From Linepithema humile (Eukaryota > Arthropoda > Insecta > Hymenoptera > Formicidae): DNA of 64,000 nucleotides. Below, piece by piece: positions 53,601 through 64,000 of this stretch (its first letter is position 1; every line of letters starts with the position of its first letter). Below the pieces are notes generated by a model. It saw only the letters and a program-made list of their open reading frames with translations, had not been told where the DNA came from and did not search any database. Both the position numbers and the translations under genes were made by a program. The stretch covers positions 172,501 through 236,500 of the forward strand of contig NC_090129.1 of assembly GCF_040581485.1 (NCBI RefSeq), read 5' to 3'.

Positions 53601-56600
53601 TCTTTATTTAACTTGATAAATTACGTATGTGTTTGTAATAATAATTTAAACTGGATTTAATTTAAACTTTTTTATACACGTTTTTAACAATAGGGTATCA
53701 GTGGAGAAGACGGCGAGACAGGATCGCCGGGACCACCTGGTCCTGTGGGACAACGCGGTCTTCCAGGATTGCCTGGATTTCCTGGAATAAAAGGTCATCG
53801 TGGTTTTCCGGGTCTAGACGGAGCAAAAGGTGAGCAAGGAGCTTCTGGTGAAAAAGGATCTGTAGGAGCACCTGGACCAATGGGGCCGATAGGACCGATG
53901 GTATGTGAATAATCTAAAAATTGTTGTTAAAGAAACAGAGATTGTAAAACATTTTGCTGCACAAATATGATTATTGTTGGCACAAATTTTGACGCAGGGT
54001 CCAGCAGGACCACGTGGTGAGAGAGGTAGAGAAGGACCATCAGGTCCTCCTGGATTGAGAGGTGTCGATGGAATTCCTGGACCGCCTGGGCAATCGGTGA
54101 GTAAATTGATTATTCAAACTATACATAAGTTCCAGATATAGAGATTGAAACACTTAAAAAATCTTTACAAACTGTCACAAGTTTGGAAACGTATATCATT
54201 TATACAATTTACTATTTGTAAACATAATATTAATATCATTTGTAGGGTGCCGCGGGTAAGCCGGGTCCACCAGGTTTTCCAGGCAGCCCTGGTTCTAAAG
54301 GTGATCAAGGAGCGCAAGGATCACCGGGAAGTCAAGGTTTGCAAGGCCCACGAGGTGAGATAATTTTATCATTTATTTGTGAGATATATACGATAAGATG
54401 TTCTAATTTCTAATGAGTATTTTCGAACAAAGGCGAAAGTGGTCGTCCAGGACAGCCTGGTGAAACAGGTCCGCAGGGTCCTCAAGGCAAAGACGGAGCT
54501 TCCGGCGAGAAAGGAACTACCGGAGCGATAGGACCAGCCGGTGTACCTGGATTTCCAGGTGTTCGAGGTCAACCCGGGACACCGGGCAATTCTGGTCTTC
54601 CTGGAGCCAAAGGCGCACCTGTATGCATAATTAATATAGAAAACCGTAAGAAATATTTTTGAGATTGTGTAAAATCTTAACGTCAATTCTGGCAGGGACT
54701 TGCCGGTGAAAGAGGTTTTAAAGGCGATGCCGGGGTGAAGGGCGATCCAGGAATGCCTGGTCCTCGTGGAGTTCCGGGACCTCCTGGAAACGAAGGCAAA
54801 AGAGGTAAGAGAGGAATGCGTGGATCAATCGGCGCCGCAGGTCCGCCTGGAGAACGCGGTGCACCAGGAGCGCGAGGTCTTCCTGGACCGGATGGACCCG
54901 TTGGGCTTCAGGGTATTATTACAAGATTAGCGCATTGTTAAATACTAAAATATTAACATATGTAAAATTATTATTGCTACAAATATTTTGCATTTAATTA
55001 TTTCAATATTCAATCTTATATTACTCACCTTAAAAAAAATCTAACAATTAAAAACTTAATTTTTTTAATAATATAAAATATAAGATTAGATTTACAAGAT
55101 TACAGTTAAGAGATAAAATTTCAATTTATAATGATGCAATATAGATTTGTAACAAATTAAATGGTAAGCTATTATTTATAAATTTTTGATAGTGAAATAT
55201 TTTTAATAATCACATTTTTCGAACAATTTTGTTTGAGTCACAGTATTCTTCTTTTTTTTCCATTATATGCATACAATACATGTAGTAATTATAAATATAA
55301 TCACAATTATAAACAATTAGGACCATCCGGTGATCGCGGCGCTCCGGGAGCTGTTGGTCCGAAAGGTGTTACTGGAGATCCTGGACGACCTGGGCCGCCA
55401 GGATTACAGGTTTGTAGAAATATGTCAATATCATATCTCCTTAGACGTATCGTACATTATATAAATCTGTTGAAATTTCCAGGGTGCTCGTGGTTTGATG
55501 GGTAGACCCGGAGCACCTGGAAAGTCAGGAAATCCTGGCGAACGTGGAATTCCAGGTGCAGATGGCAAGTCCGGAGAGCAGGGTCTGCCTGGACCGCAAG
55601 GTCTACCAGGTCCATTAGGACTACCAGGAGAGAGAGGATATGCCGTAATTTATCATTACATACTTAATAATTTTTATTTTTACGAAATACTTCGTATTTT
55701 TCTATGTAAATGTGAAATTTTACTGTACACAAGTATTGCAAGTGTATTAAAAATATTAATATGTATGGATACACACTAACATACATTAACATTATATTTT
55801 AATTTTATAACTTTTGAATTTGATATTGCGTTAGGGAGAACCTGGGAAAGACGGTGAACCAGGCAGTTCGGGTCCGCCCGGTCCAAGGGGGGACATTGGT
55901 AAAGAAGGACCTTCGGGAGCACAAGGTCCACCAGGACCTGCGGGAAGCGAAGGTGCGCGAGGTCCTCCCGGAACTGTCGGGCCCACAGGTTTTCAAGTAC
56001 GTAACGTAAAAATATTTGTTTGTGCATTCTCACGATACAAACTATAATATAATAACTATAGTGATATGGCTTATTGTGAAAATAAAACGTACATTTTTGC
56101 ACAGGGTCTTCCAGGTGCCGCCGGTAATCCGGGCATTCCAGGAAAGGATGGAGAACCGGGAATACAAGGACCGCCCGGCCCACCGGGACTAGTCGGCAAT
56201 AGAGGTGAGAGAGGATTTCCGGGAGAAAGAGGACCCACAGGACCAGCGGGAGCTACAGGTCTAAGAGGAGAAACCGGAGCACAAGGCGCTGATGGTCTCA
56301 TTGTAAGTTGTTATAATTTATGTTCCACGATTTGTAGCCTTCAAAATTAGAAATATGTATATGTATGTAAGTTTATAATCGAATCATTTATTTTTCACAA
56401 ATTATGAAAAATTTTGTAACACGTATTTTTATTTTTTAAATATGAATTTAAGATAATCTGAACAAAAACTCTTTAATTTGCAAACATTTATTTAAAATAC
56501 TTGATATTTATAATTATCGGCTAGATTTCATTCGGTTCTAAATACTTCATACGATTACTTATAACATGTGCAAAATTTTAATAACTAATGTATCGCTCTA

Positions 56601-59600
56601 ATGTGTCGCTTTAAATGATGTTTTCTTTCTCAGGGCTTACCAGGATCCAAGGGAGAAAAAGGAAATTTCGGTACACCGGGATTATTAGGTCTTCCTGGCA
56701 CAAGAGGATTACCCGGAGATCCTGGAGAAAAAGGAGAAAGAGGGGCGCTTGGACCGATTGGCCCTGAAGGCCCACCAGGTAACATCTCTTATGTCCTTTA
56801 TACGTAAAAATCTAATATTAAAATTAGTTTGCAAAATATTAATGTCAATCCAACTATCGTTAACAATTTTATACTAATAAAAATTATTCACAAGGACACG
56901 TCGGAGAACGTGGTGCGCCGGGAGAAATTGGACCTCCCGGCCCGCCTGGTGAACCGGCAGAACGTGGTGACCCGGGTTCGCCTGGTCCTATTGGCGAGCC
57001 CGGAGCCTCTGGCTCCCCAGGAGAAAGAGGTCCTCCAGGATTACAGGGCTTACAAGGTTTTCCCGGGCAGCAAGGGTTAATCGGACTTCCGGGTGTGAAA
57101 GGTGATCGCGGATACGCAGGTTTAAAAGGAGAACAAGGAAATCCGGGACTACCTGGTAATGAAGAAATAATTCTTCTGTATTTGTAACTAATAAATTGAC
57201 ACGATTATTTCAATTATCGCGCTTTTACACGATAAATATCATATATGAATAAATTTGCGTTATTTTATACAAGTTTTATGAATCTCATTGGCAGGCAGTC
57301 CTGGCGAATCTGGACCACCCGGACCTATTGGACTTAGCGGTGCTAAGGGTATTAGAGGCGAAACGGGTGTACGAGGTGAACCCGGTTTAATGGGACCACC
57401 TGGTATCGCAGGACCTGTTGGTCCAGCGGTGAGTTGTTAATGTCCGTCAATTTTAATGAGCAAATGTGAATAATTAATCGAATTAGATACGATAGGAAGC
57501 GTAAAGAGCCAAAACGCTTGATTTCCGTGCGATAGAATTTGTATTGTGTTATAAAAACAGCTTACACGTAATACAAATTCTATCGCACGACGTTTTGGCT
57601 CTTCACGCTCCCTATCGTATCTAATTTGATTGTTTGAGCCTTTGTATTTTCAAATTTTGAATAATTAATGCTTGCGAATAAAATTGTAATAAATAATTAA
57701 AAATATCGCAGGGCTCACCGGGGAATATAGGATTATCCGGTGCTCCAGGATTGCCCGGTGACAAAGGCAGCACAGGTGACGCTGGGCGTCCAGGAAATCC
57801 AGGTTCAATCGGTAATCCTGGTCCGCCTGGGATAGACGGAGTTAAAGGCGAAAATGGCTCTCCAGGTCCTGAAGGACCGGCCGGTTCTCAAGGACCTCAA
57901 GGTCAGCCTGGCGAGAGAGGTTTACCAGGCTTACTCGGTTCTCCTGGTCCCATAGGAAATAGAGGATTACGCGGAGCACCTGTAAATATATTATATCGAA
58001 ATAATTCCATTCATCATCTTGGTTCATTACTTATATCTCTTATTGTATTCTATTTTACTTAATTATATTATATAATTGTTAGAAACTTTTTACACTCTAT
58101 GTAAAATAATTAATAAACCAAAATAATTTATCGCTATTACAGGGTGAAACAGGACAAACCGGGAAACCGGGAGCGGAAGGTCCACCTGGACCTCCTGGAT
58201 TAGTAGGCCCACCTGGACATCCTGGTCCCGTAGGAGAAACTGGACCGGAAGGGCCAACTGGAAAAGCAGGTTTACCGGGAATAGGAGGCCGACCGGGTGA
58301 CAAGGGACCACCTGGAGTTCCCGGAGCAACAGGTCCGTCTGGATCGCCTGGATTAGCAGTGCGTTGTACTCTCTATTCTCTTTCCACGAATATAATAACG
58401 TTGAAAATAATATTAGCAATAATTTATCCGTTTTCTTTTTTTCGAAAGGGACCACCTGGACCCACGGGAGTTGCCGGACCTGCTGGCGAACGCGGCCCGA
58501 AAGGAGAAACAGGACCGCAAGGCGTGGAAGGTCCGCAGGTAAATCGGCAATTTATTTTGTTTTTGAATATCAAACGATTTGAAATTACATTAATTTTTTG
58601 TATAATTAATATTAAGAAAAACACAAAATTTTTGTGAAATTGTATATAAATTTAATTCTGTACGTATTACATCTTTAGGGACCGCGAGGAAAATCTGGTC
58701 CGCCAGGTGTCGAAGGTGCGAAAGGTGATCGCGGAGAAGAGGGACAGAAGGGAATCAAGGGACATCGAGGTTTCAACGGTTTGCAAGGATTGCCCGGATC
58801 TCCCGGCTTACCCGGCGAAAAGGGTACGCCTGGTCTGCCAGGACCTCCCGGTAAAAACGGAGAGCCTGGTATTAGAGGTAATCCTGGACGAGAAGGTAAT
58901 CCAGGACCTATCGGACTTGCGGGAAATCCTGGACCAAGAGGTCCGTCTGGAGAAGAAGGTCGTCACGGACCACCAGGTCTTCCAGGGCCTCCTGGACCAC
59001 CCGGTCCTCCAGGAGATGTGGGTTTTGCTTACGATGCCGCGTCTTTGGCGGCACTTATGGGTAATTAATTAATTGTAGTATATGTGCAAATATGATCTAA
59101 TGTTGCGCAGTTTAATCGATTCTTATTACAAATGTTGAAAAAACTTTTCGATTCCGAAAATCACTACGTGTTATCCAAACGTATTTGGATTTTTATTTGG
59201 ATGTTATTCTGATGTCTTTTAAGATATATTAAAAATATCAGTATTAATTGTACGAAAATTATCTTATATATATTCGCCATACGTGCAACGTATAGGACAA
59301 GGCCAAACTAAAGGACCAGACCCACTCGGCGATGAACCACCGAGAATATTTAGTAAAGAGATTACTGAACAGGAACGAAGAGAATTGCTATTGAAAGTGT
59401 ACGAAAATCTAAAGTCATCGTACGAAAAATTGGTGAAGCCAGACGGTGAAAAGAACTCACCGGCCAAAACTTGTCGAGATTTATTCGTTGCCTACCCAAA
59501 TAAATTATCGGGTGAGTTTGCAGAGTCACTAAACACACACAGAGTTTGTGTCGGAACTGTCAAACTTTTTGCAAATGTCATTGTCAAAGATTGAATATAA

Positions 59601-60566
59601 TCGATAATGGTACACTTGGAATTTAAATAAAATCGTTCAAATAATTTCGTGACAGAATCATTGTGTATAAGATATAGACTACAATATTTAAAATATAAAT
59701 TTACATACAATCGATAGGTGAATATTGGATTGATCCTAATGAGGGTGATGTTCGTGATGCAATCTTGGTGCATTGCGATGCTGAAAAACGTGCAACTTGC
59801 ATTTTACCGAATCCTTCGCGTTCATCAGAGATTACTCACATCACTGATCAACAGGAAACTTGGTTGAGCGAGATGGACAGCGGCATAAAGGTTCGACATA
59901 TATCTTAATTTCGGTTATTACTTATCGTAATAAAAGACATGCAAAATATATTTCTAAATAAATAATGAAAAATGGGTTTAATGTTGTACTTAGATCACAT
60001 ATAAGGCGGACAGCAATCAAATCAGTTTCTTGCAACTGCTCTCAAAACACGCGCAACAGAACATCACGTATCATTGCAAAAACAGTGTGGCTTATTTCGA
60101 TCACGAACGGAAAACATTTAGAAGAGGCTTGAAGCTTCTGGCTTGGAACGATATCGAATTAACACCGCGGGGCAATCAACGTCTTAGATACGATGTGATA
60201 ATGGACGAGTGCAAGGTAAGTCAGTCTTTCATCTATTTTAGCCATTTTCATTTTTGAGATATTGGTTCGAATATTTTTATAATAAATTTTACTTTATAAA
60301 TTTGAAAAAAACATGTTTATCTCGAACATACTACTTCTACTCGGGAAACGAACAAAGAAGATAAAATAATTTTTAAACGTATTATTCTCTAATTAATTTG
60401 TATATTTATTAATTTACAGTTTCACAAAGACCACTGGAGCAAAACTGTCGTCTCATACGAGACGGACAAACCAGTAAGACTTCCCATCTTAGATGTGGCT
60501 TTACGAGATATTGGGAAACCTGAACAGAGTTTTTCTATTGAAATAAGCGCAGCTTGTTATCAATAA
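50688..60566 (+). CDS. Fibrillar procollagen alpha chain
   Basis: A secreted matrix protein that trimerises through its C-propeptide and assembles into fibrils. Exons: 50688-50886, 52054-52104, 52218-52316, 52539-52576, 52663-52731, 52814-52927, 53107-53251, 53367-53491, 53694-53900, 53998-54096, 54246-54354, 54433-54620, 54696-54912, 55321-55409, 55483-55644, 55835-55996, 56105-56302, 56634-56778, 56895-57155, 57295-57428, 57712-57981, 58143-58358, 58449-58538, 58679-59060, 59296-59511, 59718-59890, 59994-60215, 60420-60566; 1508 aa, all in phase. Order: signal peptide (to about residue 28), acidic Tyr/Asp-rich segment, Ser/Thr/Pro-rich linker, 12-triplet minor helix, linker, major helix of 338 triplets (about 230-1243), telopeptide, COLFI domain with GEYWIDPNEG and six cysteines. 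No TSPN or VWC domain is seen. Drosophila lacks fibrillar collagens; other insects keep them. The exon 6 acceptor is weak. Confidence 0.95.
52814..52927 (+). other. Minor triple-helix exon of the procollagen
   Basis: It codes for twelve uninterrupted Gly-X-Y triplets (GEPGRPGDA...GPPGPI), then Pro-Asp. It precedes a 39-residue non-helical linker (VSLYYRQLALSQ...) containing the likely N-propeptide/N-telopeptide boundary. The acceptor ACATGTAAG has a poor pyrimidine tract, so the exact 5' edge is less sure than others, although the phase fits. Confidence 0.75.
57481..57626. repeat. Full-length hairpin MITE in a collagen intron
   Basis: The arms start AATTAGATACGATAGG and end CCTATCGTATCTAATT, and pairing continues inward (GAGCCAAAACG, GTGCGATAGAATTTGTATT) almost to the centre. 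About 146 bp folds on itself, in the intron 57429-57711. No clear target duplication, so the superfamily is open. Confidence 0.75.
59296..60566 (+). other. COLFI C-propeptide region of the procollagen
   Basis: Four exons (59296-59511, 59718-59890, 59994-60215, 60420-60566) encode most of the telopeptide and the whole C-propeptide. Cysteines match C1 (TCRDL), C4 (VHCD), C5 (ATCI), C6 (YHCK), C7 (DECK) and C8 (AACYQ) of vertebrate fibrillar propeptides. C2 and C3 are absent: the region reads DLFVAYP and DPNEGD where vertebrates have cysteines. The acidic calcium-binding loop DPNEG...D is kept. Confidence 0.85.
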
Positions 60567-61290
60567 TGTAAATTAATCGCGTTACTTAATCGATAGTAGT
60601 CTATTTTATGTAAAAAAATGCAAATTTTTTATCTTTGATCGTTTTAACGATAATCTTCAATTGATGTTCGGTTCAAAAATTGATGAAAATGATTTAGTTG
60701 CTTTGATTGTTTAATGCAAAACTATGTGTTTATTAATAAAATGAATGAATTTCATTGAAAAATCAAACTAAACTTTTTAACAAGCCCAATTATAATCGAT
60801 ATTCTAACTTATGCTACATACGATTAGAAAAGTTAGTAGCTAGATATATATTTGCAAATTTGATATCGGCTGAATATTGCATTTGTGAATAATACGAGAA
60901 AATAAAGTAATAATTAGATAATTTAATTTCTTTACGACATATTTTTTCAGTTAACAGCAATGTGATCAAAAATATACATAAATAAGAGTATTGATTTCGG
61001 CATTTAAAATGTTATTAAGATTAACGATGAATTTTCTTGATTTACTTATCTAAATTTGTTATATTACTTGACATGTTTTCAGACAATGACTTTTAGATTG
61101 TAATTATATCAAATTGTCTGAAAATATTTTTTGATTCAATAAAACGGAGAGGGTGGAGGGAAATGGGATATCCATATTGATTATTTTTTGTCATATATCC
61201 TGCTAATGGAATGCAAAAATGGCACACAAATCTAGTTTATCCTCAACTATGTCGCTATGCATTTTATATAAGTTGGCTTGTTTAATTTCT
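60567..61290. other. Shared 3' intergenic region of convergent genes
   Basis: The collagen (plus) and eEF1B-delta (minus) end tail to tail here, so both 3' UTRs must fit within about 720 bases. The region is AT-rich and has no other gene. Confidence 0.6.
60735..60740 (+). terminator. Candidate polyadenylation signal of the collagen gene
   Basis: AATAAA about 170 bases after the stop; another lies at 60901-60906. Confidence 0.45.
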
Positions 61291-63472
61291 TTACACTTTG
61301 TTAAAAGCCGCAATGTCGACACTTTGCACATAATCCTCGAACCCTTGGATCTGTTCTGTTAACCAATCTATTGATACTTTATCGTCTTCTACGACGCATG
61401 AAATTTGTAGCTTGTGAATTCCAAAGGCAAGCGGCACGAGTTTAGCTATAAAGAAATAAACTTTAGACTTCTAGTATTTTGAACGTGATTTTACATACCG
61501 AGAGATATCGTGGAAACTTACATGCTCCCCAAAGGAGGCCATCAGTCTCGATCTTCCGTACTGTGTTTTCCATTTCTTTCATGTCTGTTTCGTCATCCCA
61601 GGGCTTCACGTCGAGGATGATATTCGATTTAGCTATCAAAGTTGGTTCTGTAAAATATAAACCAGTTAATAATAATACAATTTGCATATATTTTGGAGAT
61701 TCTTTAACTTATGTTGCGTACTTTTGGACTTCTTGGCTTGATATGCGGCGAGCCGCTCTTCCCTAATCTTGGCAGCTTCTACATCCTCTCCCTACCGAAT
61801 CAAATACAGCAAGAATTTTCATCAAAAGTGATAATTATTAAAATGGACGGATTAATAATTCACAAAGGACATGTGTGTTAAATGTATATGAATGTTTGAA
61901 AAAAAAAAACACTAATATGAGATGAATCAGTATTATGGGAATATCTGGTGTATACCAACTAATAAATAAACGTTATACAAGTTTACATAAGAATTCACAT
62001 ATCCTAGCATTCGTGTTAATTTAAAAATATTATGTGTATAGTGTGCAGTTACTTGCGTAAGCATCATGATAAATTAAACTGTTAAAATACATTCGCGTTT
62101 ATATATATTAAATAAGGAGATCAATCAAAAAATTGCTTACGCGCTATTTTTATTTACTTACCTCTGAATCTGAACCAAACAGATCAACATCTTCATCGTC
62201 ATCATCTTTCTCTTTGCTATGCGTTTGATGTTTGTCTTGTTCTGATCCTTGCAATGGTTCCTCGGGTTTTGCGGGACAAATTGCTATGTAAGGCATGCGA
62301 CTTTCGAGACTTTCTACTCGTTGCTCCAATATTTCAAGATTTTTGGTACGTTGCACCAATTTTTCAACAGAACTCTTCAATTCTTGAACAACTATGCAGA
62401 AAAATGTTTAAAGTCTTAATACATAATACATCTTAGTTATACTTTATTACTATAAAGATACTATTTCCAATAAAATGTAATATAATTGTGTGTTTTATGT
62501 TATATATGCTATATATGTATTTTAATGTTCAAACTAACATTTCTGCTTTGGAATTATTATTAATTATTATTTATTAATAATATTCGTTTTTATTATTTTT
62601 TAGAACATTACGAGATCTAGCACTTCCACATTTTCTCTCCTCCTAATATCTATCCTCTCTCACTTCATTCTTTAATTAAAACCTAGCTATCTTTCATCTG
62701 CCCTCTCTCATCTCTTTTCTAAATACATGGGTACCCTCCCCTTCTCATCTTTTGAAAATATTTCTATAAATAAAATTGGAATAGTATAATAATGATAACT
62801 GTATAATAATATATACGTACTGAACCGTAGATCTTGATTTTCTTTTTCAAGTTTAACGACACGAGGTGTAACATCTTGATTTGCGATATGAGCAAGTACT
62901 GCGATATCATCCATCTGAAAAAAATATACAAGTCAGTAATATTGATATATAAAAGTATTCTTGAAACTATGTATCAAGTGCAATACATTGCGATATATTG
63001 ATAATATAATTAATCGGAATGTAATGTCTCATGAAAAAAATAAATAAAAAGTATTGAACAAATATTTTTGATTGGCTATTTAGATTTCTTCACCAAAATT
63101 ATATCATTTAACAAAATATAGAGTTATTATAATCGATGACAGATATTTTTATGGAAAGCGGAATATGTATTTATTTGTCATAATTATTCTAGGAACATGA
63201 AACTCTTCATTATAAGTCACATAATATATATTGATGTTATATTGCAAAATGTTTAAGAAGCAATGAAGGATCATGCAAGAAATGATGAGTTTATAGAAAT
63301 ATGAAACAATAAAATTAGTAAGCAGATGTGTAAATTACATTAAGTAAAATGTGAAAAGCAAAGGGAGTGCAGTACTCACACACTGTAAAGATTGTTTAAT
63401 ATGCTGCCGTGCCTTGGCGACTTCATTGGCCAAACTTCCAACAGCAGGCAAGATTGGGCACGTAGACTGTCC
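61291..63472 (-). CDS. eEF1delta: Translation elongation factor eEF1B-delta, 5' end outside window
   Basis: A guanine-nucleotide exchange subunit that reloads eEF1A with GTP during translation elongation. Exons in order: 63472-63380, 62914-62821, 62391-62162, 61791-61722, 61647-61522, 61445-61291. All are in phase, giving 255 visible aa. The pattern is ANEVAKARQHIKQSLQC; a leucine-zipper-like segment (VVKLEKENQDLRFIVQELK), as in eEF1D but not eEF1B-alpha; the acidic casein-kinase site DVDLFGSDSE; and the catalytic domain with SNIILDVKPWDDETDM, LLWGASKLVP and the end SVDIAAFNKV. The first exon, with the WF...RYDEAE-type start, should lie past 64000. The second visible exon begins exactly with ATG after its acceptor (MDDIAVL), so an internal start is conceivable, but the reading frame continues upstream. 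Paralogue assignment rests on the zipper. Confidence 0.94.
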
Positions 63473-64000
63473 CTGCATCCACCGAGATTAAGCACATGAT
63501 AGATGGATTACTCAAAACAACCATATGTCATATCTCCACTGAGATTTTGCATTAATAACAGTAATAGAACTTTCGTTGAAAAAGATTTTTGTTGTCATCT
63601 TTAATTGTTTTCAAGTAAAATACTGTGTACATTATCAAAGAATCAAATCGCGCGTTTGTGCACGCGCACATTTTCACGAAAAAGATAAAAATTTTAATTA
63701 ATTGGACAATAATTTAGTATATAATATAAGAACTATATTAAAAATAAAGCCAAAACTCTCAATATAATTAATGAATTGTCACGAAATAATACGCCAGCTT
63801 CACATACACAATCTTGAATACGAAAAACTTGCTAAACTCATGTGGAGATAGACATTGTGCGTATTATGGTAGAAGTGTTAAGGAAAAAGACAATGCTATA
63901 GTTTCTATTTTAAAAATGCGGCACCGTGTTACAAAAATCTAAGGATTGCAAATATACATTACATATATACAATAGGTCAAATAAAATACGTACAATTTTA
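63473..64000 (-). other. eEF1B-delta intron (5' side), no exon seen
   Basis: AT-rich sequence upstream of the first visible exon. No open frame matching the expected N-terminal exon was found, so that exon should be further right. Confidence 0.45.

Noticed and set aside
56071..56301. Minus-strand Pro/Gly-rich frame in the collagen gene
   Set aside because: It is the antisense shadow of Gly-X-Y coding exons; the sense frame has the splice sites and the domain order.

Overview
The window looks like nuclear DNA of an insect, most likely a hymenopteran (ant-like). Genes are split by short AT-rich introns with GT-AG ends. Dinucleotide microsatellites, DNA transposons and MITEs are common, and a fibrillar collagen of a type Drosophila lacks is present. 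The species assignment is inference. Four cellular genes and one apparently complete hAT transposon can be reconstructed exon by exon with consistent splice phases. No tRNA, rRNA or CRISPR was found. No clearly new biological system was found; the most interesting material is nested transposable elements and features of the collagen.

Layout. (1) 226-19619, minus: zfh1, the insect ZEB-family zinc-finger/homeodomain repressor, nine coding exons, 729 codons from the chosen ATG. Its roughly 13.9 kb first intron (5682-19585) holds a 2.56 kb hAT element with target-site duplications and an open transposase (15659-18215). The next intron (3695-5370) holds a near-perfect palindrome resembling Penelope-type repeats, with a TA-flanked MITE inserted in one arm. 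(2) About 19.8-22.1 kb: GC-rich, GA/CT-rich presumed 5' region of zfh1. (3) About 22.1-40.6 kb: no supportable gene; AT-rich DNA with microsatellites and several GC-rich islands, presumably regulatory or non-coding. (4) 38.6-42.0 kb: a cluster of small DNA elements, including a PIF/Harbinger-like element carrying a hAT-like MITE inside its left terminal repeat, and another PIF/Harbinger-like MITE about 400 bp before the SMC1 start. (5) 42416-48202, plus: SMC1, cohesin ATPase subunit, 20 exons, 1230 aa, followed about 0.8 kb downstream by a decayed fragment resembling its own Walker-B exon. (6) 50688-60566, plus: a fibrillar procollagen chain, 28 exons, 1508 aa, with a major triple helix of exactly 338 Gly-X-Y triplets. 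(7) 61291-63472, minus: eEF1B-delta, 3' part only; its N-terminal exon lies beyond the window edge.

The genes are functionally unrelated: a mesoderm/neural/stem-cell transcription factor, a chromosome cohesion ATPase, an extracellular matrix protein and a translation elongation exchange factor. zfh1 and SMC1 are divergent with a large presumed cis-regulatory interval between them. SMC1 and the collagen are in tandem. The collagen and eEF1B-delta converge with about 0.7 kb between stop codons. Exon borders come from reading splice sites and checking phase by hand; no transcript evidence was available.
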